A stretch of DNA of 64,000 nt from NCBI GenBank assembly GCA_007693745.1, contig REDA01000038.1, positions 1 through 64,000 of the forward strand, written 5' to 3'. A program made the translations under genes and the position numbers. How positions within the stretch are numbered: the first letter of the stretch is position 1; each line of letters opens with the position of its first letter. The notes beneath the pieces are model-generated. The model ran no database searches. It saw nothing but the letters and a program-made list of their open reading frames with translations, and had not been told where the DNA came from. Source of the DNA: Balneolaceae bacterium (lineage in GTDB: Bacteria; Bacteroidota; Rhodothermia; Balneolales; Balneolaceae). Shown here in pieces: positions 55,244 through 63,989 of the stretch.

Positions 55244-55367
55244 AATGATAACAGACTGGTCTGCGAAGTAAAATCAACAAACAGAAAACTGAAACAGATC
55301 ATTCTGCAGCAAACTTTGTTCAATCTTATAAAATCTGCATTTTCAGTTTAAATAACATCTCTTTTTT

Positions 55368-56321
55368 ATGAAGGTTACCGAACACTACGACAGAGCCAGT
55401 GAACCACTTATTTCATTTGAAATTATTCCGCCCAAAAGAGGCGGCTCCATCAAAACCGTTTTTGATGCACTCGATAAGGTTGTTTCTACAGTAAAACCTC
55501 CCTTTATCGACGTGACCTACCACGCCCCGGAGGTGCAGGTAGAAGAGCAGTCCGACGGCACCCTGAAAAAAGTTGTGCGAAGAAAGCGGCCCGGAACCAT
55601 TGGTCTCTGTGCGGCAATTTTGCACCGCTATGGCATTGACCCCGTCCCCCATCTTCTCTGCGGTGGCTTCTCCAGGGAGTCTGCCGAGGACGCTCTGATT
55701 GAGCTCAACTACCTCGGTATTCACAACGTACTTGCCCTGCGGGGTGACGACCACGGGAGTGAAGCCCCCTATCCGGTCGGCGGTTCCAAAAACAGATACG
55801 CCTCGGATCTGGTTGCTCAGATCCAGGATATGAATCAGGGCAACTATCTGGAAAAACTGGCTCACGCAGAGCCTACTGATTTCTGCGTAGGCGTAGCCGG
55901 TTACCCGGAAAAACATTTTGAAGCGCCCAATCTCGACTGGGACATTAAGAAGTTAAAAGAGAAGGTGGATGCAGGAGCACACTATGTAGTCACACAGATG
56001 TTCTTCGACAACTCCCGTTTTTTTGATTTTGTGGAAAGATGCCGTGATCAGGGAATTACCGTTCCGATCATTCCCGGACTCAAAATCCTGACCACGCCCA
56101 ATCATCTCAGCTCTCTGCCAAAGTTCTTCCATCTAAATATCCCCGATGCATTGGCAAATAGCGTGGAGAAAGATCCAAAGAACACGAAATCCATCGGAAT
56201 TGAATGGGCACAAAAACAGTGCCTGGAGCTGATGGAGGGTGGCGTACCCGGAATCCATTTCTATGTAATGGGAGATCCCCAGCCCGCGCTTGATGTGATA
56301 CGGTTTGCCACAAAAAAATAA
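55368..56321 (+). CDS. metF: 5,10-methylenetetrahydrofolate reductase
   Basis: A 317-residue TIM-barrel flavoprotein that reduces methylenetetrahydrofolate to methyltetrahydrofolate. Family stretches are ISFEIIPPKRGG, PFIDVTYHAPE, GTIGLCAAILHRYGIDPVPH, LLCGGFSRESAED, VLALRGDD and CVGVAGYPEKHFEAPN, then YVVTQMFFDNSRFFDFVE and GGVPGIHFYVMG. It is slightly longer than E. coli MetF (296). Divergent from metH, it feeds the methionine cycle directly. Shared control through the intergenic region is plausible. Confidence 0.96.
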   Translation: MKVTEHYDRASEPLISFEIIPPKRGGSIKTVFDALDKVVSTVKPPFIDVTYHAPEVQVEEQSDGTLKKVVRRKRPGTIGLCAAILHRYGIDPVPHLLCGGFSRESAEDALIELNYLGIHNVLALRGDDHGSEAPYPVGGSKNRYASDLVAQIQDMNQGNYLEKLAHAEPTDFCVGVAGYPEKHFEAPNLDWDIKKLKEKVDAGAHYVVTQMFFDNSRFFDFVERCRDQGITVPIIPGLKILTTPNHLSSLPKFFHLNIPDALANSVEKDPKNTKSIGIEWAQKQCLELMEGGVPGIHFYVMGDPQPALDVIRFATKK

Positions 56322-56440
56322 TGAAAACCCCGCCGGGGCCATCTCAGTCAACATGTTTTCATACATGTGCATGACTGGCCTCTCCGCTTCCCTCCGCGGC
56401 AGGCAGAGACTCACCCCTGCATTGCATTTACGTCGAAAAT
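56322..56440. other. GC-rich stretch with several inverted repeats after metF
   Basis: Between metF and the BadF-type kinase. CCCC/GGGG (56328-56338), GGCC...CAGTCA with TGACTG...GGCC (56337-56380) plus inner CATG/CATG, CCGC/GCGG (56384-56398) and GCAG/CTGC (56404-56420). It could be a metF 3' structure, a small RNA or a leader of the next gene. No T tract follows. Confidence 0.35.
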
Positions 56441-56484
56441 TGGTTTATTTCCGCAATTAATCTAATCTGAAGAGAAACTTACTG

Positions 56485-57342
56485 ATGAAAACTCTTATTG
56501 TCGATAGCGGTGCTACCAAAACTGACTGGCTCTATGTGGACGGAAATGAGACCTCGCATATCAAAACAGAGGGGCTGCATCCATCCTATATTCTGGATAC
56601 AGAGGATTTTGAAAATATTCTGTCTCAGGTTCAGATACTTAACCCCGATCAGATCTTTTTCTTCGGGGCCGGATGTGGAAACCCCGTGGGTGATGAAATT
56701 GTGAGTCGCTTTCTGAGCAGGATTTTCCGAAAAGCCTCCATTCAGGTGAAAAGTGATCTGGAGGGTGCCGGCAAAGCCTTTTTTGGATCCGGTGACGGAA
56801 TTGTCGGTATTCTGGGCACCGGTGCGATAGCTGCCAGGATAGTGAAAGGCAGAGTGGAGACATCATCAGCTTCACTTGGATACGCGATCGGTGACGAAGG
56901 AAGCGCCGCCGATCTCGGAAGAAGGATTCTGAAAATGTACTACAGGAAAACCTGTACAGAAACGACCCACGCGTTTATTGGAGAGCGAATCGGAGATAAG
57001 TCTTACGGGGATATGATGAACCGTATCTACAGGGCAGGGAAACCGAATCGAATTCTCGCATCGGTAGCCGGTGAGGTACTCAGTGGTTCTTTCCCCGATG
57101 AAATGAGACTCATGATCAAGAACGCTTTTTCCGAATATGCCGACGAACAGCTCTCTATGCTGAACCTTACCGGAGAGGAAGAGATCGTCATTACCGGAAA
57201 AGTTGCCGAGGTTCACAGGGAGATTCTGATCTCACTGCTCAACAGTAAGGGATTCCGTCATGTCCATGTCCGATATCCGGTCGTTGCGGCATTCAGGGAG
57301 AGAATTAAAACAGGAACAGAGGTGTTCGGAAATCCCGGCTAA
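56485..57342 (+). CDS. BadF/BadG/BcrA/BcrD-type ATPase, probable N-acetylglucosamine kinase
   Basis: A 285-residue ASKHA-fold kinase. The phosphate-1 motif is LIVDSGATKTDWLYV, followed by FFGAGCGNP, SDLEGAGKAFFG, GIVGILGTGAIA and YAIGDEGSAADLGRRIL. This is the pattern of bacterial BadF-family proteins annotated as N-acetylglucosamine kinase, which salvage amino sugars from peptidoglycan or chitin. The substrate is inferred. The tatD gene follows after 58 bp on the same strand. Confidence 0.82.
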   Translation: MKTLIVDSGATKTDWLYVDGNETSHIKTEGLHPSYILDTEDFENILSQVQILNPDQIFFFGAGCGNPVGDEIVSRFLSRIFRKASIQVKSDLEGAGKAFFGSGDGIVGILGTGAIAARIVKGRVETSSASLGYAIGDEGSAADLGRRILKMYYRKTCTETTHAFIGERIGDKSYGDMMNRIYRAGKPNRILASVAGEVLSGSFPDEMRLMIKNAFSEYADEQLSMLNLTGEEEIVITGKVAEVHREILISLLNSKGFRHVHVRYPVVAAFRERIKTGTEVFGNPG

Positions 57343-57400
57343 TACACAAACCGAATCAGGCTCCCCTCTGCCTGAATAAATCACCACGAAATCTTCCGAG

Positions 57401-58174
57401 TTGATATTTACAGACACACACTCCCATCTCTACGTTAAAGAGTTTCAGGAAGACCTTGAGGATGTACTGAACCGTGCTGATGAAGCAGGGGTCAGAGCCA
57501 TCTTCCTCCCGGGCATCGACAGGGATTCACTTCAGGAGATGGAGAAGCTGACTCATACCCGTATCCGTTTTTTTAAAATGGCCGGCATTCATCCCTGTAG
57601 TGTTCAGGAGTCAGCTCCTGTCACAGAAATTGAACTTTTTGATCTCTGCAGTCAGCCAAACAGACACGGGGTTGGAGAAACCGGTCTCGACTACTACTGG
57701 AGCCGCGATTCTATCCCGCAGCAGAAGGAGAGCCTGCGGATGCACTGCAGGGTGGCAAAGGCCGTCGGCAAGCCGGTAATCCTTCATAACCGTGACAGCA
57801 GCGCCGACCTTCTGGATCTGATTAAAGAGCAGCAGGACGGCTCTCTGAAAGGGATATGGCACTGTTTTACCGGTTCAGCGGAGGAAGCAAAAAGAGCCCT
57901 CGACCTTGGCCTCTTCCTGGGGGTTGGCGGGGTTTCAACCTTTAAAAATTCAGGCGTTGGGGAAGTGGTTTCTACGCTACCTCTCGAATCACTTCTTCTC
58001 GAAACGGATGCTCCTTATCTGGCACCTGTACCCTTCAGGGGAAAGCGCAATGAACCCTCATATCTGATCCATATCGCTGAGCATCTTTCCGGTTTAATGG
58101 AAGTCAGTCCGGAACATATCGCAGAGATCACCACCCAAAACGCTGAAAGGCTTTTTGGAGTCACGATCCGGTAA
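57401..58174 (+). CDS. tatD: TatD family metal-dependent hydrolase
   Basis: A 257-residue TIM-barrel hydrolase starting at TTG 57401; no ATG precedes the conserved FTDTHSHLYVKEF. Metal ligands are HSH near the N-terminus, Glu in GVGETGLDYYW, His in ILHNRDS, His in IWHCFTGS and Asp in LETDAPYLAP. The C-terminus PFRGKRNEPSYL is typical. TatD proteins are 3'-5' exonucleases acting in DNA repair or turnover and are not part of Tat export. It is probably co-transcribed with the kinase gene upstream and converges with pdxB. Confidence 0.92.
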   Translation: MIFTDTHSHLYVKEFQEDLEDVLNRADEAGVRAIFLPGIDRDSLQEMEKLTHTRIRFFKMAGIHPCSVQESAPVTEIELFDLCSQPNRHGVGETGLDYYWSRDSIPQQKESLRMHCRVAKAVGKPVILHNRDSSADLLDLIKEQQDGSLKGIWHCFTGSAEEAKRALDLGLFLGVGGVSTFKNSGVGEVVSTLPLESLLLETDAPYLAPVPFRGKRNEPSYLIHIAEHLSGLMEVSPEHIAEITTQNAERLFGVTIR

Positions 58175-58187
58175 GAACAGACGAAAA

Positions 58188-59342
58188 CTAAAGATTTACA
58201 CTACAGGTTTCGTGTATAAAAAGTTTGCCAATTTCCGGGATGGACCGATCTCCGGCAAATTCCGCGAACAGAGTTTTGAACTCCGAACGAAGGGGTGTTT
58301 CTGACCTCAGGGATGAAAAGAGCCGCTTTTTATCAGTTCCACTTCTTCCGATCAGACTGCGCAGCTCCCGGTCATAGTCCGCAATCGGGGTCAGGGTCCA
58401 GAGAACTGACCCGGATCTTCTGGTGTCACCGCTCAACAATGCCGCGAGTTTTTCCCTCTGCTTACCGGCCATCATCTCCCCTCTTTCCACTACGGCACCG
58501 CTGAGCGGCACATCAAAAAACCAGGCCAGCTGATCCGCAACCATTTTCGTGGCCAGCCATTTGGACTCTGCCGAATAACCGGCAATATGGGGCGTACAAA
58601 TCAGGGAACGGGTCGCCAGTTCATCCCTGAACTGAGGCTCTCCCTCCCATACATCCGTTACCATCGTTTTCACATCTCCTCTCTCATGGGCCAAAATCAA
58701 CTCCTCTTCGTTGACCACCCCACCCCGGGATGTGTTGATCAGCAGATCCCAGCCGGTCTCCAGCCATCTTTTACTGCACATCCCCCGTGTTGGACAGATG
58801 CCGCTGTCCGTTAAGGGAGTGTGAAACGAAATCACATTACAACTCAGCAGCTCATCCAGGCTGCAGGAGACAAAATCCTTTTCCCGGTTCTGTTTCGGAG
58901 GATCATACAGAAAAACCTCCAAACCAAGCCTTTTCAGGTAACCGGCAGCTCTCCCGCCGGTGTTCCCGCATCCTGCAATCCCGATTTTTTTGCTGCGGAG
59001 ATCGATGCCCTGCTGTTCAGCCCAGCAGAGAATCACCGTGATCACATATTCGGCTACAGCGTTCGCATTGCAGCCCTCCGCATGTGCAAAGTGAACACCG
59101 ATGGACTTCAGATGATGACGGTCTATATGGTCAAATCCTGCAGTTGCCGTAGCCACAAACCGAAGATTCCCAGCCTCAGGCATCGTTTGCGGAGTAACAG
59201 TGGTCACCGTTCTCACAAGAAGAGCGTCATAATCGGGAGCCTCATCAGGAAAACCGTTATGAGGATCAAAAAGATCTACTTTGAATTGCTCCGGAATCTG
59301 TTCCCGGACCCTGTAAAGATACTGATCTGCCAACACTCTCAT
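58188..59342 (-). CDS. pdxB: Erythronate-4-phosphate dehydrogenase
   Basis: A 384-residue D-2-hydroxyacid dehydrogenase of pyridoxal-phosphate synthesis. PdxB-type features are ALLVRTVTTVT, FVATATAGFDHID, GCNANAVAEYVI and the NAD motif IGIAGCGNTGGRAAGYLKRL. Catalytic parts are LINTSRGGVVNEEEL, DVWEGEP and the His in ICTPHIAGYS. The C-terminal PdxB dimer domain is present (FFDVPLSG to the end), which separates it from plain phosphoglycerate dehydrogenases. It starts ATG with no neighbours in the same pathway visible. Confidence 0.92.
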   Translation of the reverse strand: MRVLADQYLYRVREQIPEQFKVDLFDPHNGFPDEAPDYDALLVRTVTTVTPQTMPEAGNLRFVATATAGFDHIDRHHLKSIGVHFAHAEGCNANAVAEYVITVILCWAEQQGIDLRSKKIGIAGCGNTGGRAAGYLKRLGLEVFLYDPPKQNREKDFVSCSLDELLSCNVISFHTPLTDSGICPTRGMCSKRWLETGWDLLINTSRGGVVNEEELILAHERGDVKTMVTDVWEGEPQFRDELATRSLICTPHIAGYSAESKWLATKMVADQLAWFFDVPLSGAVVERGEMMAGKQREKLAALLSGDTRRSGSVLWTLTPIADYDRELRSLIGRSGTDKKRLFSSLRSETPLRSEFKTLFAEFAGDRSIPEIGKLFIHETCSVNL

Positions 59343-59665
59343 CCGCAGATGATAATGATTCTCAACTTCAGTCCAAAGAGCGGGATGATCACCTGCCTCA
59401 CAATCCTGACATTATTTCATTTTTTCTGTTAAATAGCCACAAATTTCAATACTATTCCTGATCGAAACCCTTATTTCTCAAACTCCCTGCAATTCAGGGC
59501 GAATTGCCTGACGGGTCAAAACAGCTGGATTGCTGATCGGCTGCAGCACCGTTGATTCTGAAGACCAGAGATGAACGGGCAGATATCGGTTTTTATATCG
59601 ATTCAAACGCTGGTACCGGTTAAATAATCTGTATTTAAAAATTTCAATTATTAACTTTTTTTTTA
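59343..59665. other. Divergent intergenic region, nothing recognised
   Basis: 323 bp between pdxB and the nucleoside phosphorylase gene. It is AT-rich near both starts, with no gene-like frame, repeat copy or hairpin that stands out. It presumably holds both promoters. Confidence 0.6.
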
Positions 59666-61021
59666 ATGGCATCGAGCTCCTTCAATGTTGTATCCCTGAT
59701 TCGCAAAAAACGTGATGGAAATTCTCTCACGGAAAGTGAAATTGAACAGCTAATTGACGCGTACACGAAAGATCTGATACCCGATTATCAGATGAGCGCT
59801 TTTCTGATGGCAGCATTCCTGAACGGCATGAATGCCGGCGAAACCGCAGCACTGACAAACTCCATGCTCAACAGCGGGATCGTTGTAGATCTGAGCCATA
59901 TTGATGGAATCAAAGTTGACAAGCACTCCACCGGAGGTGTGGGCGACAAAACGTCTCTGATCCTTGCCCCAATCGTCGCGGCCTGCGGAGTGCCTGTGCC
60001 CATGATCTCCGGCCGCGGACTCGGCCACTCGGGGGGGACACTCGATAAGCTTCAATCCATACCGGGCTTCAGGGTGGATATGAAGCTATCGCGTTACAAA
60101 GAGATCATCGAAAAGCACAATCTTGTGCTCGCCGGCCAGACAGAAGAGATCGCTCCGGCAGACAAAAGACTCTACGCACTCAGAGACGTTACCGCAACCG
60201 TGGAAGCTATCCCTCTTATCGCAAGCAGCATCATGAGTAAAAAACTGGCCGAGGGAATCGATGCCCTGGTTCTGGATATCAAGTTCGGTTCCGGTGCATT
60301 TATGAAGGATCAGAACGACGCAATCAGGCTTGCAGAGACACTGGTTCAGATCGGCGAACAGTTCGGAAAACAGACCGTCGGGTGGCTCACAAGCATGGAA
60401 CAGCCGCTTGGCAACGCCGTGGGTAACTGGCTCGAAGTAAAAGAGAGTATAGAGTGCCTGCGGGGCGGGGGGGCGGAAGACCTCCTCGAAGTAACTCATC
60501 TGCTTGCCGGAACCATGATCTGGCTGGGCGGTAAAGCCGGCACTGCAGAAGAAGGAACTGAGTTAAGCCGACAGGCAATCTCAAACGGAACGGCGTTCCA
60601 AAAATGGCTTGATATTGTGGAAGAACAGGGAGGCGATTCCTCTGTTATTTTGAATCCGGAAACCTATCCGGACGCAAAATTCATCGAAAATATCACATCC
60701 GGACAGGATGGATATGTCTCGGGTATCGACACCTATTCCATCGGTATGGCAGCCCTGGAACTGGGTGCCGGACGGAAAACAAAAGAGGAAACAACAGATC
60801 CGCAGGCAGGATTATTGATTCACAGGAAAACAGGGGATTATCTCAAAAAGGGTGAAACAATTGTGACTCTTTATACGAACAAGAAAGAAGAAATCCCGGA
60901 AATAACCGAGAACATCAGGCAGGCTTACACCCTTACGGAGAGCTCGCCGGATCCGATCGATGTGATCACTCACCGGGTTGATAAAGAGGGTGTTCACGAA
61001 TATCGGCCAAAATCATTGTGA
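59666..61021 (+). CDS. Thymidine / pyrimidine-nucleoside phosphorylase (DeoA/Pdp family)
   Basis: A 451-residue enzyme that splits pyrimidine nucleosides with phosphate for salvage. Family stretches are VSLIRKKRDGNSLTESEIEQ, LIPDYQMSAFLMAAFLNGM, DKHSTGGVGDKTSL, MISGRGLGHSGGTLDKLQSI, YALRDVTATVEAIPLIASSI and LDIKFGSGAFMKDQNDA. The phosphate-binding Lys and Ser sit in DKHSTGG and GHSGGT. The C-terminal domain (about 340-430) carries the biotin-like hammerhead region LIHRKTGDYLKKGETIVTLY. Sequence is nearer the Gram-positive Pdp form, so a broader uridine/thymidine range is possible. Confidence 0.94.
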   Translation: MASSSFNVVSLIRKKRDGNSLTESEIEQLIDAYTKDLIPDYQMSAFLMAAFLNGMNAGETAALTNSMLNSGIVVDLSHIDGIKVDKHSTGGVGDKTSLILAPIVAACGVPVPMISGRGLGHSGGTLDKLQSIPGFRVDMKLSRYKEIIEKHNLVLAGQTEEIAPADKRLYALRDVTATVEAIPLIASSIMSKKLAEGIDALVLDIKFGSGAFMKDQNDAIRLAETLVQIGEQFGKQTVGWLTSMEQPLGNAVGNWLEVKESIECLRGGGAEDLLEVTHLLAGTMIWLGGKAGTAEEGTELSRQAISNGTAFQKWLDIVEEQGGDSSVILNPETYPDAKFIENITSGQDGYVSGIDTYSIGMAALELGAGRKTKEETTDPQAGLLIHRKTGDYLKKGETIVTLYTNKKEEIPEITENIRQAYTLTESSPDPIDVITHRVDKEGVHEYRPKSL

Positions 61022-61093
61022 AATTCCTCAAAAATAGTAACTTTAAGGCAGATGAGCCTCTATTTAAATTAATCCGTAACTACATCTACTATC

Positions 61094-61855
61094 ATGTTTA
61101 AACGATTTATCAGAGCTATCAAGTCCATGTTCGGCGGCATCGTCAGCTCAATAGAAGACCCAAAACTGATTCTGGAACAGAATATCAGAGAGCTCAATGA
61201 TCAGATCCCGCAGATGAATGAAAACATTGCAACTGTAAAAGCGAATGCGGTGATGCTGCGAAAAGAAGTGGAGAGATATGAAAAAAGCATTGCTGAAATC
61301 ACATCCAAAATAAAAGCTGCGATTCAGGCCGACAGGGATGACCTTGCTGAAGGGTATGCACTGCAACTGGAAAAAGCCGAAGAAAATCTCGAACAGTCGA
61401 GAAATCAGCTCAATTATGCAAACCAGGCCTACGATAAGGCGCTGAAAGTGAAACAGGCTTTTATGCGTGAAAAGGATAAAAAGATTAAGGAAGCGCGGGA
61501 AGCACTCAGGGCGAGTGAGCGTGCAGAATGGCAGTCGAGAGTAGCCGATGCTCTTGAATCCTTTGAGATGGGCGGACTCGATCAGACCCACCAGGAGATG
61601 ATGAACCGGCTCAATGAGCGAACCGCACGCAACGAAGCGCGGATGGAAATTGCCCTGGAAAGTGTAGATACCCACACCATGGAAATTGAGGCGAATGCCG
61701 AAAAGATCCGTGCACAGGAACTTGTAAGCAAGTTTAAAATGGAAATGGGCAGAGAAGAGGAGAAAAGCAAACCGACTGTAGAAATTGAAGAGACTCCGGC
61801 CAAAGAAGAGAAAAGTTCCCAAAAAACAGTGGGTAAACAGAAAACCAAATCATAG
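61094..61855 (+). CDS. pspA: PspA/IM30 family phage-shock protein
   Basis: A 253-residue, almost wholly helical protein: FKRFIRAIKSMFGGIVSSIE (amphipathic membrane-binding helix), DPKLILEQNIRELNDQIPQM and long coiled coils to about residue 215. The C-terminal 40 residues are charged and low complexity (EEEKSKPTVEIEETPAKEE). PspA/IM30 proteins form ESCRT-III-like assemblies that protect or remodel the inner membrane under stress. No pspF, pspB or pspC lies nearby. The next two genes encode unknown helical proteins and are nearly contiguous. Confidence 0.92.
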   Translation: MFKRFIRAIKSMFGGIVSSIEDPKLILEQNIRELNDQIPQMNENIATVKANAVMLRKEVERYEKSIAEITSKIKAAIQADRDDLAEGYALQLEKAEENLEQSRNQLNYANQAYDKALKVKQAFMREKDKKIKEAREALRASERAEWQSRVADALESFEMGGLDQTHQEMMNRLNERTARNEARMEIALESVDTHTMEIEANAEKIRAQELVSKFKMEMGREEEKSKPTVEIEETPAKEEKSSQKTVGKQKTKS

Positions 61856-61872
61856 TTCACGGATTGATTGCC

Positions 61873-62307
61873 ATGAGCAGCAGTGAAAAAGATCGGGAAC
61901 GCTTAAAAGAGGAGTATAAAGATCACTACAGGAAAATACGTGAAACAAAGGAGAAATTTCGTCGTGCCGGAATGGTACAGAATGTTAATCAGGCGCTACA
62001 GAGGATGAATTCCGATGAGCTTCTCTCCTCGGTTGACCACTTCCTTGGAAATGTACGTGATAAGATGAGCCATATCGAAGCGAAAATCGATGTGGCTATG
62101 GATGATTTCATGAGCCGTGATACCACAACTGAGGAACTTGATGAAGAATTGAAGCGGGAAAAGGCGAGAAACACCCTAAAAAAAATTAAACGGGAAATGG
62201 GACTTCTCTACAGCGATATCGAGAAACAGGCCAGAGAACTGAACACCAGCAAAACCGTTGGGACAGCCAGGGACGCTGACGGTTCTGAAGAGGCTAATGA
62301 GAATTAA
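61873..62307 (+). CDS. Uncharacterised coiled-coil protein of the pspA cluster
   Basis: A 144-residue hydrophilic, helical protein from ATG 61873 (17 bp after pspA). It is charged throughout, with heptad-like spacing (KDHYRKIRETKEKFRRAG, DHFLGNVRDKMSHIEAKIDV, EELDEELKREKARNTLKKIK). No signal peptide, membrane helix or known domain is visible. Position and composition suggest a cytoplasmic partner of PspA or of the next gene product. It ends inside or just before the next start, so translational coupling is likely. Confidence 0.75.
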   Translation: MSSSEKDRERLKEEYKDHYRKIRETKEKFRRAGMVQNVNQALQRMNSDELLSSVDHFLGNVRDKMSHIEAKIDVAMDDFMSRDTTTEELDEELKREKARNTLKKIKREMGLLYSDIEKQARELNTSKTVGTARDADGSEEANEN

Positions 62308-63205
62308 AGGAATGGAACAGGAGAAGAAAGAGGAAATTAACTACACCAAAGAGGCATTCCTGTCCCCTGTAAACCTGATATGCCTTCTCACTGCCACCGT
62401 TACAGCTCTGGTAATGAGTAATTTCTCTTCGGAACTAATGATCACCAGCACGATTCTCACCTTCACGTTTGGAATGGAACTAATCTATCTGGGTGTAGTT
62501 CCCAAACTTCCCGCTTACCAGAAAAATGTTAGACTTAAAAAACAGTCCCGGCAGTCGGCAGGAAACAGTGAAAAGGAACTCTTTTTCCGATTGGAAACCA
62601 GGGCTCAGAAGCGATTTCTGATGCTCAAACATATTGCAAAGGAAATTCGTCATAATTTCAAGACACTGCCCTTCTCAACCGGCTCTATGCTGGAGCATAT
62701 TGAAAAGAAAATTGAGGATCTTCTGAACAGTTATCTCATTCTTCTGGACATGGAACGAAGATACAGCATTTATATTCATTCAGAGGTTGAAAAAGAGATC
62801 AAATCTGAGTTGGAAAAGGAAGAAGAACTCCTGAATGGGATCGACTCAGAAACATTGAAAAAAACACGGGAACGTCGTATTTCGATCCTGAAAAAGCGAC
62901 TCAGGAAATTTGATCTGGCCAAGGAAAAATATCTGATCTCCGAAACTCATCTCGAAACGATTGAGGATGCAATCCGCTATATTTACGAGCAGTCGATGAC
63001 CCTCACCAGTGCGGAGGAAGTCGGAACCCAGCTGGATCACCTGCTTACAGAAATGGAAGAGACCACACAGCTTATTGATGAAATGGATCAGGCACTGCTT
63101 CCCGGTTTTGTTGACCTCGACAAGGAGCTTGAACTTGCAAAACTCAGAAAAGAGGCAGAAACACTCAAAAAGGAGACCCCATTCAAAGTAAAAGAGAAGT
63201 CATGA
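62297..63205 (+). CDS. Uncharacterised membrane protein with long coiled coil
   Basis: About 302 residues from ATG 62297, which is preceded by GAAGAGG and overlaps the upstream gene; ATG 62312 is an alternative. Two adjoining hydrophobic segments (about residues 22-55: LICLLTATVTALVMSNF, MITSTILTFTFGMELIYLG) form a hairpin in the membrane. The remaining 240 residues are helical and highly charged (HIEKKIEDLLNSYLILLDME, KKTRERRISILKKRLRKFDL). No known family was recognised. It ends in ATGA overlap with the crotonase gene. Confidence 0.78.
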   Translation: MRIKGMEQEKKEEINYTKEAFLSPVNLICLLTATVTALVMSNFSSELMITSTILTFTFGMELIYLGVVPKLPAYQKNVRLKKQSRQSAGNSEKELFFRLETRAQKRFLMLKHIAKEIRHNFKTLPFSTGSMLEHIEKKIEDLLNSYLILLDMERRYSIYIHSEVEKEIKSELEKEEELLNGIDSETLKKTRERRISILKKRLRKFDLAKEKYLISETHLETIEDAIRYIYEQSMTLTSAEEVGTQLDHLLTEMEETTQLIDEMDQALLPGFVDLDKELELAKLRKEAETLKKETPFKVKEKS

Positions 63206-63987
63206 GCGATCCACACTTTTCACACCTTCTCACCGGGAATCTCACAGATGAGATTTTGCTGCTAACGATTAACCGGCCCGGGAAGCTCAATGCGCTGAAC
63301 CGCGAAGTTCTCGCCGAAATTGAGCAGGCTGTCAGATCCTTTGAGGATTCATCCGAACTGCTGGTCATGGTCATTACCGGAGCAGGTGAAAAAGCCTTTG
63401 TTGCCGGAGCAGATATTTCTGAACTGAGCACACTTAGTCAGGCAGAAGGTGAAAATCTCTCTGCGGCCGGCCAGAGGGTCATGAGCACTATTGAGCTCTG
63501 TTCCAAACCGGTGATCGCCCTCGTCAACGGATACGCACTCGGCGGCGGCGCAGAGCTTGCCATGGCCTGCCACCTGAGAATAGCCACGGAAAATGCCCTG
63601 ATAGGATTACCTGAAGTTTCACTGGGGTTGATACCGGGATATGGAGGTACCCAGCGGCTCCCACGGCTGGCCGGAAGGGCAAGAGCCATGGAAATGATTC
63701 TGACCGGAGAGCCTGTAAATGCCTCTGATGCATTGATGTATGGAATTGTAAATGATGTTGTACCGGCAGATCAAGCTCTCGAAGCAGCAAAAAAAATGGC
63801 TGAACGTATCGTTAAAAACGGCCCCCTTGCTATTTCGAAAGCCATCAGAGCCATCAGTGCAGCCTATCCCTCACGAGGCTTTACCACAGAGGCTGTTCTT
63901 TTCGGCGAGCTCTGTGCCACAGATGACTTCAGGGAAGGAACCGGAGCTTTTCTGGAAAAGCGGAAAGCCGTTTTTAAAGGACGCTGA
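63202..63987 (+). CDS. Enoyl-CoA hydratase/isomerase family protein (crotonase)
   Basis: A 261-residue crotonase. The oxyanion-hole stretch is KAFVAGADISEL and the substrate pocket GYALGGGAELAMACHLRIA. Both catalytic glutamates are present, Glu118 (GGAELA) and Glu138 (GLPEVSLGLIPGYGGTQRL), so hydratase activity is expected. It overlaps the upstream membrane gene by 4 bp (ATGA) and so is translationally coupled to a PspA-type cluster, an unusual context for a beta-oxidation enzyme. The chain length of its acyl-CoA substrate is unknown. Confidence 0.93.
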   Translation: MSDPHFSHLLTGNLTDEILLLTINRPGKLNALNREVLAEIEQAVRSFEDSSELLVMVITGAGEKAFVAGADISELSTLSQAEGENLSAAGQRVMSTIELCSKPVIALVNGYALGGGAELAMACHLRIATENALIGLPEVSLGLIPGYGGTQRLPRLAGRARAMEMILTGEPVNASDALMYGIVNDVVPADQALEAAKKMAERIVKNGPLAISKAIRAISAAYPSRGFTTEAVLFGELCATDDFREGTGAFLEKRKAVFKGR

Positions 63988-63989
63988 TT

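Noticed and set aside
55070-55367. Riboswitch (SAM or cobalamin) upstream of metH or metF
   Set aside because: No conserved riboswitch core was seen. The folded element there aligns with repeat copies next to unrelated genes.
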